NCBI GenBank assembly: GCA_937880805.1
Contig: CALGRR010000094.1
Location: 1 to 10,467, forward strand
Direction of reading: 5' to 3'
Length of the DNA stretch: 10,467 bases
DNA from: an uncultured Clostridia bacterium
GTDB taxonomy: Bacteria; Bacillota; Clostridia; Oscillospirales; Acutalibacteraceae
A program made the position numbers and the translations under genes. The notes under the pieces are model-generated. The model saw nothing but the letters and a program-made list of their open reading frames with translations, had not been told where the DNA came from and ran no database searches. Shown here one piece after another: positions 1 to 6,568 of this stretch; the first letter of the stretch is position 1; every line of letters starts with the position of its first letter.

Positions 1-11
1 GCTTTTTTATC

Positions 12-30
12 CCCCTGGCATAGCCAGGGG
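12..30 (+). terminator. Short GC-rich hairpin, possible terminator of an upstream gene
   Basis: A perfect 8-bp stem (12-19 with 23-30) closes a 3-base loop. On the plus strand it is followed by the T-rich stretch TTGTCTTTGTT; on the minus strand the following bases are A-rich, so termination is more plausible for a plus-strand gene lying left of the window. The window itself opens with GCTTTTTT, which could be the tail of another terminator. No gene belonging to this hairpin is visible, so the role is uncertain. Confidence 0.45.
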
Positions 31-52
31 TTGTCTTTGTTACAAACAAAAC

Positions 53-87
53 AAAGCGTAATTTCAGTTTTGCTGAAATTACGCTTT
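53..87. terminator. Bidirectional rho-independent terminator
   Basis: A perfect 15-bp inverted repeat (53-67 with 73-87) encloses a 5-base loop. On the minus strand the hairpin starts four bases past the stop codon of the glycoside hydrolase gene and is followed by a T-rich run (GTTTTGTTTG). On the plus strand the stem runs into TTTTT. It therefore ends the hydrolase transcript and can also block plus-strand read-through from the left. Confidence 0.85.
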
Positions 88-90
88 TTC

Positions 91-2610
91 TTAATCTAAA
101 ACTGTTTTATTCACCGTAACGGTTGAAATGTGCGGTGCAAAGGTTTCTCTGCCGTTAAAGCTTTCGCTTCCGTCATTTGCGAAAACAATTTTGTTTTCAC
201 CTTTTTCAAGGGTAATATCGAGCGTGACGGATTTGAAGGTATCCCAGCTGTAGGTGTTTCTGCACCAGAGATTTTTTGTTTCTCCGTTACAGCTTACCGT
301 TATATATCTTTCAATAAGATCAACATTATAGGAATGCACTCCGCCCTCATCGTTGTTGGAATAAAGAACGGTCATTCTGTAGCTGCCCGTTTCGGGTGCG
401 TTAACGGTAAATTCGGCTTTTCCGCCGCTGCTTGAAATGCCGTCAATATAGTTTTCATTCACCAAAACAGCACCGTCTGAAAGAGTCATATTCTGTGGGT
501 TAACTGTAACGGAATAATTGCTTGCGGCTGCTTTGGTTACTATGCAGTTAATATCTTCGCCTGTTTTTATATCAATATAATTCAGCCCTCTGCGAAGATA
601 AACCGCAGCTTTGTTATTGATTGTGCCGTAAGCGCCGTCAACAGAAAAATCTGCACTGATACCGATATTTACATTATAATATCCGTCATAGGGTGCAACG
701 GCAAGAAAGGATTTGATGTTTTCATTTGTTCTGTCTGCATCGGGAAGAATAAAGATTTCTTCTTTGCTTTCAAAGGGTTTAACAAGCATACTGTCAACAA
801 CAAAAGTGCCTTCATTGTGTGCAAGCGTCAGGGAGTGAGAGCCTTTTTCAAGATAAACCTTTTTGATATATTTATCCGTGTATTCGCTTTTTATTGTGTT
901 CGGAAAGCTTACATTTTCCGTTTCGCCGTCAAGCGTTAAAAGTGCAAGTGAATCTTTTCTGTCATCGGGAGTTCTGCCGTCATTGGAATTTCCGAAGATA
1001 ATATCGAGCTCATATTCTCCGCTTTCAGGCACATCAAAAGAAACGGTAACGCCGTCGACTTCGTGTTCAAGACCGCCCACCATTCCGGCGGTAAGCCCCG
1101 TTGTTGCATATGCACTGTCATATGTATAAGCCGTGCCGCTGAGGCTGCCTTCTTCAAATTCGTATCTTACGGGAAGAGAATTAGTCTCAAAGCATTCTTT
1201 TTCGGTGCCGTTATTCGGGGTAACAATAATGTGATAAACCGCCGTGGGGTCAGGATTATCAAGCTCAATTTTCAAGCGGTCAAACGAAATTTTTTCGCTG
1301 AATTCCTTAACCGTTATCGGTTCGTTTACAATGCCGCTTAAGCCTTCATAATAAACGCATTCAATTTTTATATCCGCCTTTTTGCCTATATGAGTTTCGC
1401 TGATATTTTTAATTACAATATCGCTTGAATAATCGCAGCCGCCGCAGAGAATCTCTATTTTATCCTTGCTTTCGGTCATTGAGCTTATGCCCGTTAACTG
1501 CGAATAATGGAATTTATCGCGGTTATATTTTATAACATTTGCAAAGTCGGAGTGGGGGATGTCTATGATTTTTGATTTCAGCAGACTGCCCTCCATATCG
1601 GCATACCAGCGGAAAAGCCACCAGTTGGAATTAGGGCTGTTGTTATCTGCCGCCGTATCGCAAAGATTATTCGCAAGACGCCAGAATGCAATGTTTGCAT
1701 ATGCACCCGATTTTTCAATGTTAACAATATACTGAAGCATATCGGCGGGATTTCCGCATTCCTCCATTGTTCCGTATTCGGTAATGATTATCGGCAATTC
1801 GGATATGCCGAGAGCTTTTTCGATTTCTCTGTATTCATCAATATGATCCTGCCACCATACGGCGGAGGCTGCACCGAGCTCGTGATAAATCATTATATCG
1901 GGCAGGCAGTTGTTCTCCTTGCAATATTTGAGAAAATGCTCAATTTCAAATTTATCATAATCGCAGTAGCCGGGGCCGCCGATGAGTGCATCGGGGTCAA
2001 TGCTTCTGATTAATTTAAAGGTCTTTTCCCAAGCCTTATAAAAATTCAGCTTTGCCTCATCGTCAAAGGCATACCATTCTCCGTTGTTTTGCGGAGTGCC
2101 GAACCATACGGTGTTATCGCATTCATTATACGGGCAGTAAACAAGCTTATCGGAATAATCCTTTGCAGAGAGCTTTGTTGCCATTTCCGTAACCTGAGGC
2201 AGAAATCTTTCGTCAACAAATTTTTCGCAGTCATAGGTGCCGTTTGCACGCATATCGGCAATTTCCTGATGGCAGTAATACCAGGTGTCAAAGCAATCCT
2301 GAAGATAAACAACCGTGTAATCGCAGCTTTTGAGGTTAACTGCAACATTATCAATATCGCCAACGGGATGCTGCAAGCCGTCAATCACCTTTTGAGAAAC
2401 GCTTGCAATATCAATGCTTTCAACTATTGCGGGGTCGGGAACTCCGCTTTCGGCAAGCCCGTAAAGAAATCCCGATGCTCTGCTTGAAAAATCTCCTTCT
2501 GTAACAGCGGCATCAATTTCAAGTGTCGGAGCAAAGCCGTATTTAATTCCTTCGCTTGCGAGCGAGAGGGCGGTGATAAGACCCATAATAAAGCTTAAAA
2601 TTTTAATCAT
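91..2610 (-). CDS. Secreted clan-A glycoside hydrolase (GH39-like) with CBM-like C-terminal modules
   Basis: This 839-residue protein is probably an exported polysaccharide- or glycoside-cleaving enzyme. Residues 1-20 form a hydrophobic signal-like segment. The catalytic domain (about 45-350) carries an Asn-Glu pair, YNEC, with E163 as predicted acid/base, and ITEYG with E278 as predicted nucleophile. An Asn-Glu pair followed about 115 residues later by a strand-end Glu is the clan GH-A barrel pattern, and both positions resemble GH39 xylosidases. After a linking beta-rich part (about 385-465), residues 480-612 look like a CBM35/CBM6-type module (YEFEEGSLSG start, VVDSMLVKP end), and about 690-838 a second one. 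The start is supported by GGGGAG six bases upstream and by the promoter at 2640-2668. The substrate cannot be read from sequence. It is transcribed divergently from the perR-like gene. Barrel-hydrolase identity is fairly sure; the family number is not. Confidence 0.75.
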   Translation of the reverse strand: MIKILSFIMGLITALSLASEGIKYGFAPTLEIDAAVTEGDFSSRASGFLYGLAESGVPDPAIVESIDIASVSQKVIDGLQHPVGDIDNVAVNLKSCDYTVVYLQDCFDTWYYCHQEIADMRANGTYDCEKFVDERFLPQVTEMATKLSAKDYSDKLVYCPYNECDNTVWFGTPQNNGEWYAFDDEAKLNFYKAWEKTFKLIRSIDPDALIGGPGYCDYDKFEIEHFLKYCKENNCLPDIMIYHELGAASAVWWQDHIDEYREIEKALGISELPIIITEYGTMEECGNPADMLQYIVNIEKSGAYANIAFWRLANNLCDTAADNNSPNSNWWLFRWYADMEGSLLKSKIIDIPHSDFANVIKYNRDKFHYSQLTGISSMTESKDKIEILCGGCDYSSDIVIKNISETHIGKKADIKIECVYYEGLSGIVNEPITVKEFSEKISFDRLKIELDNPDPTAVYHIIVTPNNGTEKECFETNSLPVRYEFEEGSLSGTAYTYDSAYATTGLTAGMVGGLEHEVDGVTVSFDVPESGEYELDIIFGNSNDGRTPDDRKDSLALLTLDGETENVSFPNTIKSEYTDKYIKKVYLEKGSHSLTLAHNEGTFVVDSMLVKPFESKEEIFILPDADRTNENIKSFLAVAPYDGYYNVNIGISADFSVDGAYGTINNKAAVYLRRGLNYIDIKTGEDINCIVTKAAASNYSVTVNPQNMTLSDGAVLVNENYIDGISSSGGKAEFTVNAPETGSYRMTVLYSNNDEGGVHSYNVDLIERYITVSCNGETKNLWCRNTYSWDTFKSVTLDITLEKGENKIVFANDGSESFNGRETFAPHISTVTVNKTVLD

Positions 2611-2639
2611 AAAAAACTCCCCGAAATATTAATGTATAT

Positions 2640-2668
2640 ATAATAAAATGAATATTCTTTAATGTCAA
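2640..2668 (-). promoter_or_regulatory. Sigma-A-type promoter for the glycoside hydrolase gene
   Basis: On the minus strand a perfect -35 box TTGACA (2668-2663) is separated by 17 bases from TATTAT (2645-2640), one mismatch from the -10 consensus. Transcription would begin near 2633, giving a leader of roughly 23 bases that contains the GGGGAG ribosome binding site. Confidence 0.75.
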
Positions 2669-2685
2669 TCCGTTAAATCAGCAGC

Positions 2686-2708
2686 AAAAAATTTTTTAAA
2701 AAATTTTT
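2686..2708. promoter_or_regulatory. Alternating A/T tracts between divergent promoters (possible shared UP element or bend)
   Basis: The stretch reads A6-T6-A6-T5 with no interruption. It lies just upstream of the -35 boxes of both divergent promoters (minus -35 at 2668-2663, plus -35 at 2720-2725). Phased A-tracts upstream of -35 boxes are known to act as UP elements or to bend DNA; that role here is inferred from position only. Confidence 0.5.
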
Positions 2709-2719
2709 GTAAAATGCTA

Positions 2720-2747
2720 TTGACAAATGCAGAAGATTTGATATAAT
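2720..2747 (+). promoter_or_regulatory. Consensus sigma-A promoter for the perR-like/rubrerythrin genes
   Basis: TTGACA (2720-2725) and TATAAT (2742-2747) are both perfect consensus hexamers, separated by 16 bases. Transcription would start near 2754, inside the palindrome at 2745-2769. So strong a promoter overlapped by a repressor site suggests a high output that is held down until derepression. Confidence 0.85.
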
Positions 2748-2769
2748 AATGATAACGATTATCATTATT
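2745..2769. promoter_or_regulatory. Fur-family operator (25-bp palindrome)
   Basis: Two perfect 11-base arms, AATAATGATAA (2745-2755) and its reverse complement (2759-2769), flank a 3-base centre CGA. The inner 15 bases (2750-2764) are TGATAAC-G-ATTATCA, one mismatch from the 7-1-7 Fur box TGATAAT-N-ATTATCA. The PerR box is usually TTATAAT-N-ATTATAA, so this site leans toward the Fur type. It covers part of the -10 and the expected start point and ends 19 bases before the start codon of the Fur-family gene, so autorepression is the natural reading. Confidence 0.85.
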
Positions 2770-2788
2770 GATTGCGAGGCGAGCGAAA

Positions 2789-3169
2789 ATGACAAAGCAC
2801 AGTAAGCAGCGCGATGCGGTTTACGGCAATCTCTGTTTACGCACCGACCACCCGACGGCGGAGGAAATTTATCTTTCGCTCAAGCCTGAAATGCCCGCAA
2901 TAAGCCTTGCAACGGTTTACAGAAATCTTGCTCAGCTTGAAGCTGATGATAAAATAATCCGAATAGGTTCGGGCGGCTCTGCAAGATATGACGGCAATGT
3001 TTTGCCTCATTATCACCTTGCCTGCCTTGAATGCGGGGGAGTATTTGATATTTTTATGGATGAGGGCAAAAGTCTTTGCAAGAAAGCTGCCGCACATTTC
3101 GACGGCATAATTCTTTCTCATTCGGTTGTTTTTCAGGGATATTGTCACGCTTGTGCGGATAATAAATAA
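2789..3169 (+). CDS. perR: Fur-family metal-dependent repressor, PerR-like
   Basis: This 126-residue cytoplasmic repressor has the Fur-family layout: an N-terminal winged helix (HPTAEEIY at 21-28, SLATVYRNL recognition region at 39-47) and a C-terminal metal-binding dimerisation domain. The five residues used by PerR for regulatory metal can be placed as H21, D68, H74, H76 and D87, with nearly the same spacing as in Bacillus PerR; an Asp rather than Glu at position 68 favours PerR over Fur. Two CxxC pairs (C79/C82, C119/C122) fit the structural zinc site. I chose the ATG at 2789 because GAGG lies at 2776-2779; an in-frame TTG at 2768 would add seven residues but falls within the operator. A rubrerythrin gene follows 44 bases downstream with no terminator, fitting a peroxide-response operon. 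The Fur-like operator leaves some doubt about PerR versus Fur function. Confidence 0.85.
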   Translation: MTKHSKQRDAVYGNLCLRTDHPTAEEIYLSLKPEMPAISLATVYRNLAQLEADDKIIRIGSGGSARYDGNVLPHYHLACLECGGVFDIFMDEGKSLCKKAAAHFDGIILSHSVVFQGYCHACADNK

Positions 3170-3213
3170 ATTAACTAATAAAAAATAATTTTTATTTTAC
3201 GGAGGAAAATGTT

Positions 3214-3756
3214 ATGAAAAAGTTTGTTTGCAGCGTTTGCGGTTATGTTCACGAAGGCGATTCGGCTCCCGAAAAGTGCCCCCAGTGCGGAGTTCCCGCA
3301 TCAAAGTTCAATGAGCAGAAGGGCGAAATGAGCTGGGCAGCAGAGCACGTTCTCGGCGTAGCACAGGGTGTTGACCCCGAAATCATCGAGGGTCTCAGAG
3401 CTAACTATATGGGCGAGTGCACAGAGGTTGGTATGTACCTTGCAATGGCAAGAGTAGCTCACAGAGAAGGCTATCCCGAAATCGGTCTTTATTGGGAAAA
3501 GGCAGCTTATGAAGAGGCAGAGCACGCTGCAAAATTCGCAGAGCTTCTCGGCGAGGTTGTAACAGACAGCACAAAGAAGAATCTTGAAATGAGAGTTGAA
3601 GCTGAAAACGGTGCAACCGCAGGCAAATTTGAGCTTGCAAAGATGGCAAAGGCACAGAATCTTGATGCTATCCACGATACAGTTCACGAAATGGCTCGCG
3701 ACGAAGCAAGACACGGTAAGGCATTCGCAGGTCTTCTTCAGAGATACTTTGGTTAA
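3214..3756 (+). CDS. rbr: Rubrerythrin of the reverse type (N-terminal rubredoxin domain)
   Basis: A 180-residue cytoplasmic non-haem iron protein that, in this family, reduces hydrogen peroxide (and sometimes oxygen) in anaerobes. The rubredoxin-type Fe(Cys)4 site is at the N-terminus: CSVCG (C6, C9) and CPQCG (C22, C25). A ferritin-like four-helix domain (about 40-178) follows, with candidate diiron ligands E71, the E101-A-E-H104 motif, E131 and the E164-A-R-H167 motif. This order, rubredoxin first, is the 'reverse' rubrerythrin arrangement known from clostridia, where such genes belong to the PerR regulon. The start is fixed by GGAGG at 3201-3205, eight bases upstream. It is probably co-transcribed with the PerR-like gene from the operator-controlled promoter. 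The coding sequence repeats a small set of codons (GCA, GAG/GAA, AAG, CTT), as expected for an abundant protein. Family assignment is firm; the electron donor is unknown. Confidence 0.93.
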   Translation: MKKFVCSVCGYVHEGDSAPEKCPQCGVPASKFNEQKGEMSWAAEHVLGVAQGVDPEIIEGLRANYMGECTEVGMYLAMARVAHREGYPEIGLYWEKAAYEEAEHAAKFAELLGEVVTDSTKKNLEMRVEAENGATAGKFELAKMAKAQNLDAIHDTVHEMARDEARHGKAFAGLLQRYFG

Positions 3757-3770
3757 CAGATAATAAATAA

Positions 3771-3798
3771 AAGGTGCAGGGTTTCAAACCTGCACCTT
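3771..3798. terminator. Bidirectional terminator between convergent rubrerythrin and GDPD genes
   Basis: A 10-bp perfect stem (3771-3780 with 3789-3798) encloses an 8-base loop that can extend the stem by three A-T pairs around one bulge. On the plus strand it is followed by ATTTTTATTT; on the minus strand by TTATTTATTA, also T-rich. It lies 14 bases after the rubrerythrin stop and 4 bases after the GDPD stop, so it serves both transcripts. Confidence 0.88.
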
Positions 3799-3802
3799 AT
3801 TT

Positions 3803-4828
3803 TTATTTGCTGTTTGCGTTTTTTACTGCTTCATAAACCATATCGGGATAATCGCTCATTATGCAGTCTGCACCGTTGTTTATGAGATACAAAGCATCGT
3901 CATAATCGTTGACTGTCCAATACTGAACGGCAATATTATATTTGTGAGCGTAATTTATAACCTTTTTTGTGCCGATATTTGCAAGATTGCTCAATACGTT
4001 TGTGCGGTGGGGAATCTGAAGTGCTATATACGAAACATCTGCGTCATCAAGATTCCAGTTCATTCTTGCGTAAAAATAGAATTCAATAACCTCCAGAACA
4101 TCGGCGGAACGGGGCATATCGGGATAGGTTGTTTTCATATAATCGGCAACCTCCTGCTTTGAGGATGCCCAGATTGTTCTGTCAAGAATATCCTTTTCAA
4201 TAATAAGCTCACGAAGCTTGTCTGCTGCTCTGTATCCGTCCTCGTGTCTGCTCTTTATCTCGATTATATATTTATATTCCTTGCCTTCATCGTTTGCTTC
4301 AATCATATCAATGATTTCTTCGCAGGTGGCAATTCTGAGGTTATCGGGAATATCGTCACCTCTTAAACCTCTGTATGGATATTCGCCGTTGATCTCAAAG
4401 TTTTCGCCCATATTGAGCACCTTTGCTTCTTCAAGCGTAAGCTCAGAGGCATAAACATCCTCACGGCCGAAATATTCAACGGCATTTGAGGTTGCATCAT
4501 ATGTAAGGTTATGCATTATAATCAGTTCGCCGTCTTTGGTAATCTGAACATCAAATTCAAAGGTGTCAACACCGTATTTTTCGGAATTATAAAGAACGGT
4601 TTCAAATGCCATTTTTGTGTTCTGTGGAGCAATGCCCGCGCCCGAACGGTGGGCGGAAATATCGGGGTCAAGATACTCGTTTATATAAGAATTTGTTGCA
4701 TTCTCGTTTGGAATAACGGGAGTGTTGGGCAAATCTCCGAAGGGCATTGTGAGTATAACGGGAAGAACACAGATTATACCCGAAATGATTTTGGTTATGC
4801 TTTTAATAAAAACAAATATTTGTAACAT
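3803..4828 (-). CDS. Membrane-anchored or secreted glycerophosphodiester phosphodiesterase
   Basis: This 341-residue protein belongs to the GDPD family, which hydrolyses glycerophosphodiesters (deacylated phospholipids, possibly teichoic-acid units) to glycerol 3-phosphate and an alcohol. Residues 9-28 form one hydrophobic segment, a signal peptide or N-terminal anchor, so the catalytic domain (about 55-335) would be outside. Family signatures are AHRSGAGIAPQNT (H60, R61), FEFD (E91, D93), TKDG followed by IMHN (H106), the EIK strand motif (E190, K192) and the C-terminal WTVND...NGADCIMSDYPD region. The catalytic histidines and metal-binding acids are all present. GGAG eight bases upstream supports the start. 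It lies 54 bases downstream of the exported PHP-domain gene on the same strand, so the two are probably one operon. Residues about 108-160 are longer than in minimal GDPDs. Family assignment is confident; the exact substrate is unknown. Confidence 0.9.
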   Translation of the reverse strand: MLQIFVFIKSITKIISGIICVLPVILTMPFGDLPNTPVIPNENATNSYINEYLDPDISAHRSGAGIAPQNTKMAFETVLYNSEKYGVDTFEFDVQITKDGELIIMHNLTYDATSNAVEYFGREDVYASELTLEEAKVLNMGENFEINGEYPYRGLRGDDIPDNLRIATCEEIIDMIEANDEGKEYKYIIEIKSRHEDGYRAADKLRELIIEKDILDRTIWASSKQEVADYMKTTYPDMPRSADVLEVIEFYFYARMNWNLDDADVSYIALQIPHRTNVLSNLANIGTKKVINYAHKYNIAVQYWTVNDYDDALYLINNGADCIMSDYPDMVYEAVKNANSK

Positions 4829-4846
4829 TCTATTTTCTCCGTAATA

Positions 4847-4872
4847 AGCACCCCGCTTTTGGGCGAGGTGCT
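4847..4872 (-). other. Intercistronic hairpin ahead of the GDPD ribosome binding site
   Basis: Two 10-base arms (4847-4856 and 4863-4872) pair around a 6-base loop. In the minus-strand RNA all ten pairs form, one as G-U; in the plus-strand RNA the same position is a C-A mismatch, so the fold favours the PHP-GDPD transcript. Downstream on the minus strand comes TATTACGGAG, which lacks a U-tract and leads into the GDPD ribosome binding site, so it is not a classic terminator in that direction. On the plus strand the hairpin is followed by CGTTTATTTTTT, so it could stop antisense read-through. A role in mRNA stability or partial attenuation is inferred. Confidence 0.6.
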
Positions 4873-4882
4873 CGTTTATTTT

Positions 4883-6400
4883 TTAGCTGAAGAGTGAAAC
4901 GATTAATTCAATGGGAAGAATAAGGGCAAGAATTTTAACGGGAGTGTCGCAGATTGCGGAAGCGATTGTGCCCCAATCAAAGAAGAATTCTTTTTCTGCT
5001 GTGGGTGCTCCGTCATAATCAAGTGTAAAGGGCTGTGAATAAACAACGCCGCCCTCGCCGTATGCTTCGGCTCTTACATAGCTTACGATTTCATCCGAAT
5101 AATCATCAAGGTCAATGCTGCTGCCAACGTGAATAACCTTGCCGTTTGCAATCCAGTGAACGGTGAGAGCATTTTCTGCTTCAACAGCAATTACATCCTC
5201 TGCTTCGTCAACGGTAACATTTGTTATTGAAGGAACAACGGTTCCGTCAGCACCCTTGAAGCGGGTGCCCTGGTCGCCTTCAACAAATATTTCATTGTGA
5301 ATTGAATCAACAAGGGGAGAGAGAGTTTCGTTAAGGAATTTTGCTGCTGCGGGGTCGCTTGAAGCTTTGAGCTCTTTTTCGAGCTGAACAAGCTCATCAT
5401 AGTTGCCTATATATTTGCTTGCAGCAAAGAAGCTGCCGTTTTCCATACTGCTCTTGAGAGCTGCGGAGGTGAGCTCGGGCATAAGAACCGATGTGTATCC
5501 CGAATCAACAATATCAAGGTTATGAGCATCTGAAGAAGCAATGGCAAAAACATTTCTGCCGGTGGGAACTACCTTCTGAAGAAGAATATCCCAGAGTTTT
5601 CTGTCAAATCTTGTTCTGCTGTCACCCTTGCTGTTGATGTCAATACCGATGCAGGTTTTATAGGTTGTAAGAAGATTGATAAATTTATTAACCTTGTAGT
5701 TATAAATTGACTTTTCGGTGTTATAAGCATCCTCGGTCAGAAGCTCATCTCTTGCGTTGGTGTATTCGCCGGGATGATTTATAACAGAAAGACCGCCGAG
5801 CTCATCAACTGCACTGATGGGAGAAAGATAGTTGCTTGTGCCGCCAACAACGCCGTGACCGTAATCAACAAACCAGGTGTTTACGTGAGCGTTATTGAAG
5901 GATGTGGGGTTCTGCTCGTTACCGAAGGGAACACGGAGCATAGGCTTGCCTTCTGCACCGTCTGCAAGGGTCTGCGAATAATATTCATCGCCGTTTGAGT
6001 TCGTAACTTTATATGCGTTGCCGTTTGCTGCAGTTCCGTTTTCGCTCAGGGGTTCGTCTGTTACAAATCCGTTTTTAACAAGCGAGAAGAGCTTCATAAC
6101 ACGGGTCTGAGGCTGGTTTGTGTAGCCGTAGCTAACGGTTCCGTGGTCTGTTATGGCAATCATATCGAAGCCGAGCTCATAGTGTCTTTCAACCATTTCA
6201 GCCATGGTGTTGTGTCCGTCGCTGAAGGTTGTGTGGCAATGAGGGTCAAGCTTGTACTGATTCCAGGTTGAAAAGTCAACCTTTTCATAGGGGTTGTTGA
6301 TTTTATAATCAACATCTTCTGCCGCAAACGCACAGGGAGCAACAGAAATAACCATAATGAGGGAAAGAGCAAAAGCGAAAATCTTTTTGAAAGTTTTCAT
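4883..6400 (-). CDS. Exported PHP-domain metal-dependent phosphoesterase-like protein
   Basis: A 505-residue protein with a clear signal peptide (about 1-26, ending CAFA-A) followed by a polymerase-and-histidinol-phosphatase (PHP) domain, a trinuclear-metal phosphoesterase fold. PHP motifs are LDPHCHTTFSDG (H54, H56, D61), AITDHG (D85, H86), a probable third-motif Glu at E162, SVINHPGEY (H209) and IASSDAHN (D291, H293). About 75 residues separate the second and third motifs, longer than in compact PHP proteins. Residues about 385-460 look like a beta-sandwich module, and the last 19 residues (about 487-505) are strongly hydrophobic, which suggests C-terminal membrane attachment on the outer face. 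AGGAGG at 6411-6416, ten bases upstream, fixes the start, and a good promoter lies beyond it. The GDPD gene follows 54 bases downstream. Activity on exported phosphate esters is likely but the substrate cannot be named. Confidence 0.85.
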   Translation of the reverse strand: MKTFKKIFAFALSLIMVISVAPCAFAAEDVDYKINNPYEKVDFSTWNQYKLDPHCHTTFSDGHNTMAEMVERHYELGFDMIAITDHGTVSYGYTNQPQTRVMKLFSLVKNGFVTDEPLSENGTAANGNAYKVTNSNGDEYYSQTLADGAEGKPMLRVPFGNEQNPTSFNNAHVNTWFVDYGHGVVGGTSNYLSPISAVDELGGLSVINHPGEYTNARDELLTEDAYNTEKSIYNYKVNKFINLLTTYKTCIGIDINSKGDSRTRFDRKLWDILLQKVVPTGRNVFAIASSDAHNLDIVDSGYTSVLMPELTSAALKSSMENGSFFAASKYIGNYDELVQLEKELKASSDPAAAKFLNETLSPLVDSIHNEIFVEGDQGTRFKGADGTVVPSITNVTVDEAEDVIAVEAENALTVHWIANGKVIHVGSSIDLDDYSDEIVSYVRAEAYGEGGVVYSQPFTLDYDGAPTAEKEFFFDWGTIASAICDTPVKILALILPIELIVSLFS

Positions 6401-6435
6401 AAATCTTATTCCTCCTGCAAAAATTTAATGCATAA

Positions 6436-6464
6436 ATTATAACAAAGTTTTCTTTTTTTGTAAA
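6436..6464 (-). promoter_or_regulatory. Sigma-A-type promoter for the PHP-GDPD genes
   Basis: On the minus strand TTTACA (6464-6459, one mismatch from the -35 consensus) and a perfect TATAAT (6441-6436) are separated by 17 bases. Transcription would start near 6429, giving a leader of about 30 bases with AGGAGG within it. T-rich sequence fills the spacer. Confidence 0.75.
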
Positions 6465-6505
6465 TAGTAAACAAAAATAAAATTCAAATTTAGTTAATCG
6501 GATAT

Positions 6506-6534
6506 TTGATATTTTATAAGGTGTATGTTAATAT
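6506..6534 (+). promoter_or_regulatory. Candidate promoter for the GH43-lipase gene pair
   Basis: TTGATA (6506-6511) matches the -35 consensus at five of six bases, and TAATAT (6529-6534) matches the -10 at four of six, with a 17-base spacer. Its leader would be about 28 bases. It is weaker than the divergent promoter at 6436-6464, so this gene pair may need an activator or be expressed at a low level; other AT-rich -10 choices nearby cannot be excluded. Confidence 0.4.
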
Positions 6535-6568
6535 TAAAGTGTAAAATTCGAGCAAAGCAGGTGAAAAA

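Noticed and set aside
2089..2487. Plus-strand open frame opposite the glycoside hydrolase
   Set aside because: Lies over the conserved catalytic domain of the hydrolase and has no start signal or motif of its own.
2768..2788. TTG start adding seven residues to the PerR-like protein
   Set aside because: The TTG overlaps the operator end and has no ribosome binding site; the ATG at 2789 has GAGG at suitable distance and gives the usual family length.
3301..3714. Minus-strand open frame opposite rubrerythrin
   Set aside because: Cys- and Leu-rich shadow produced by the biased codon use of the rubrerythrin gene; no family features.
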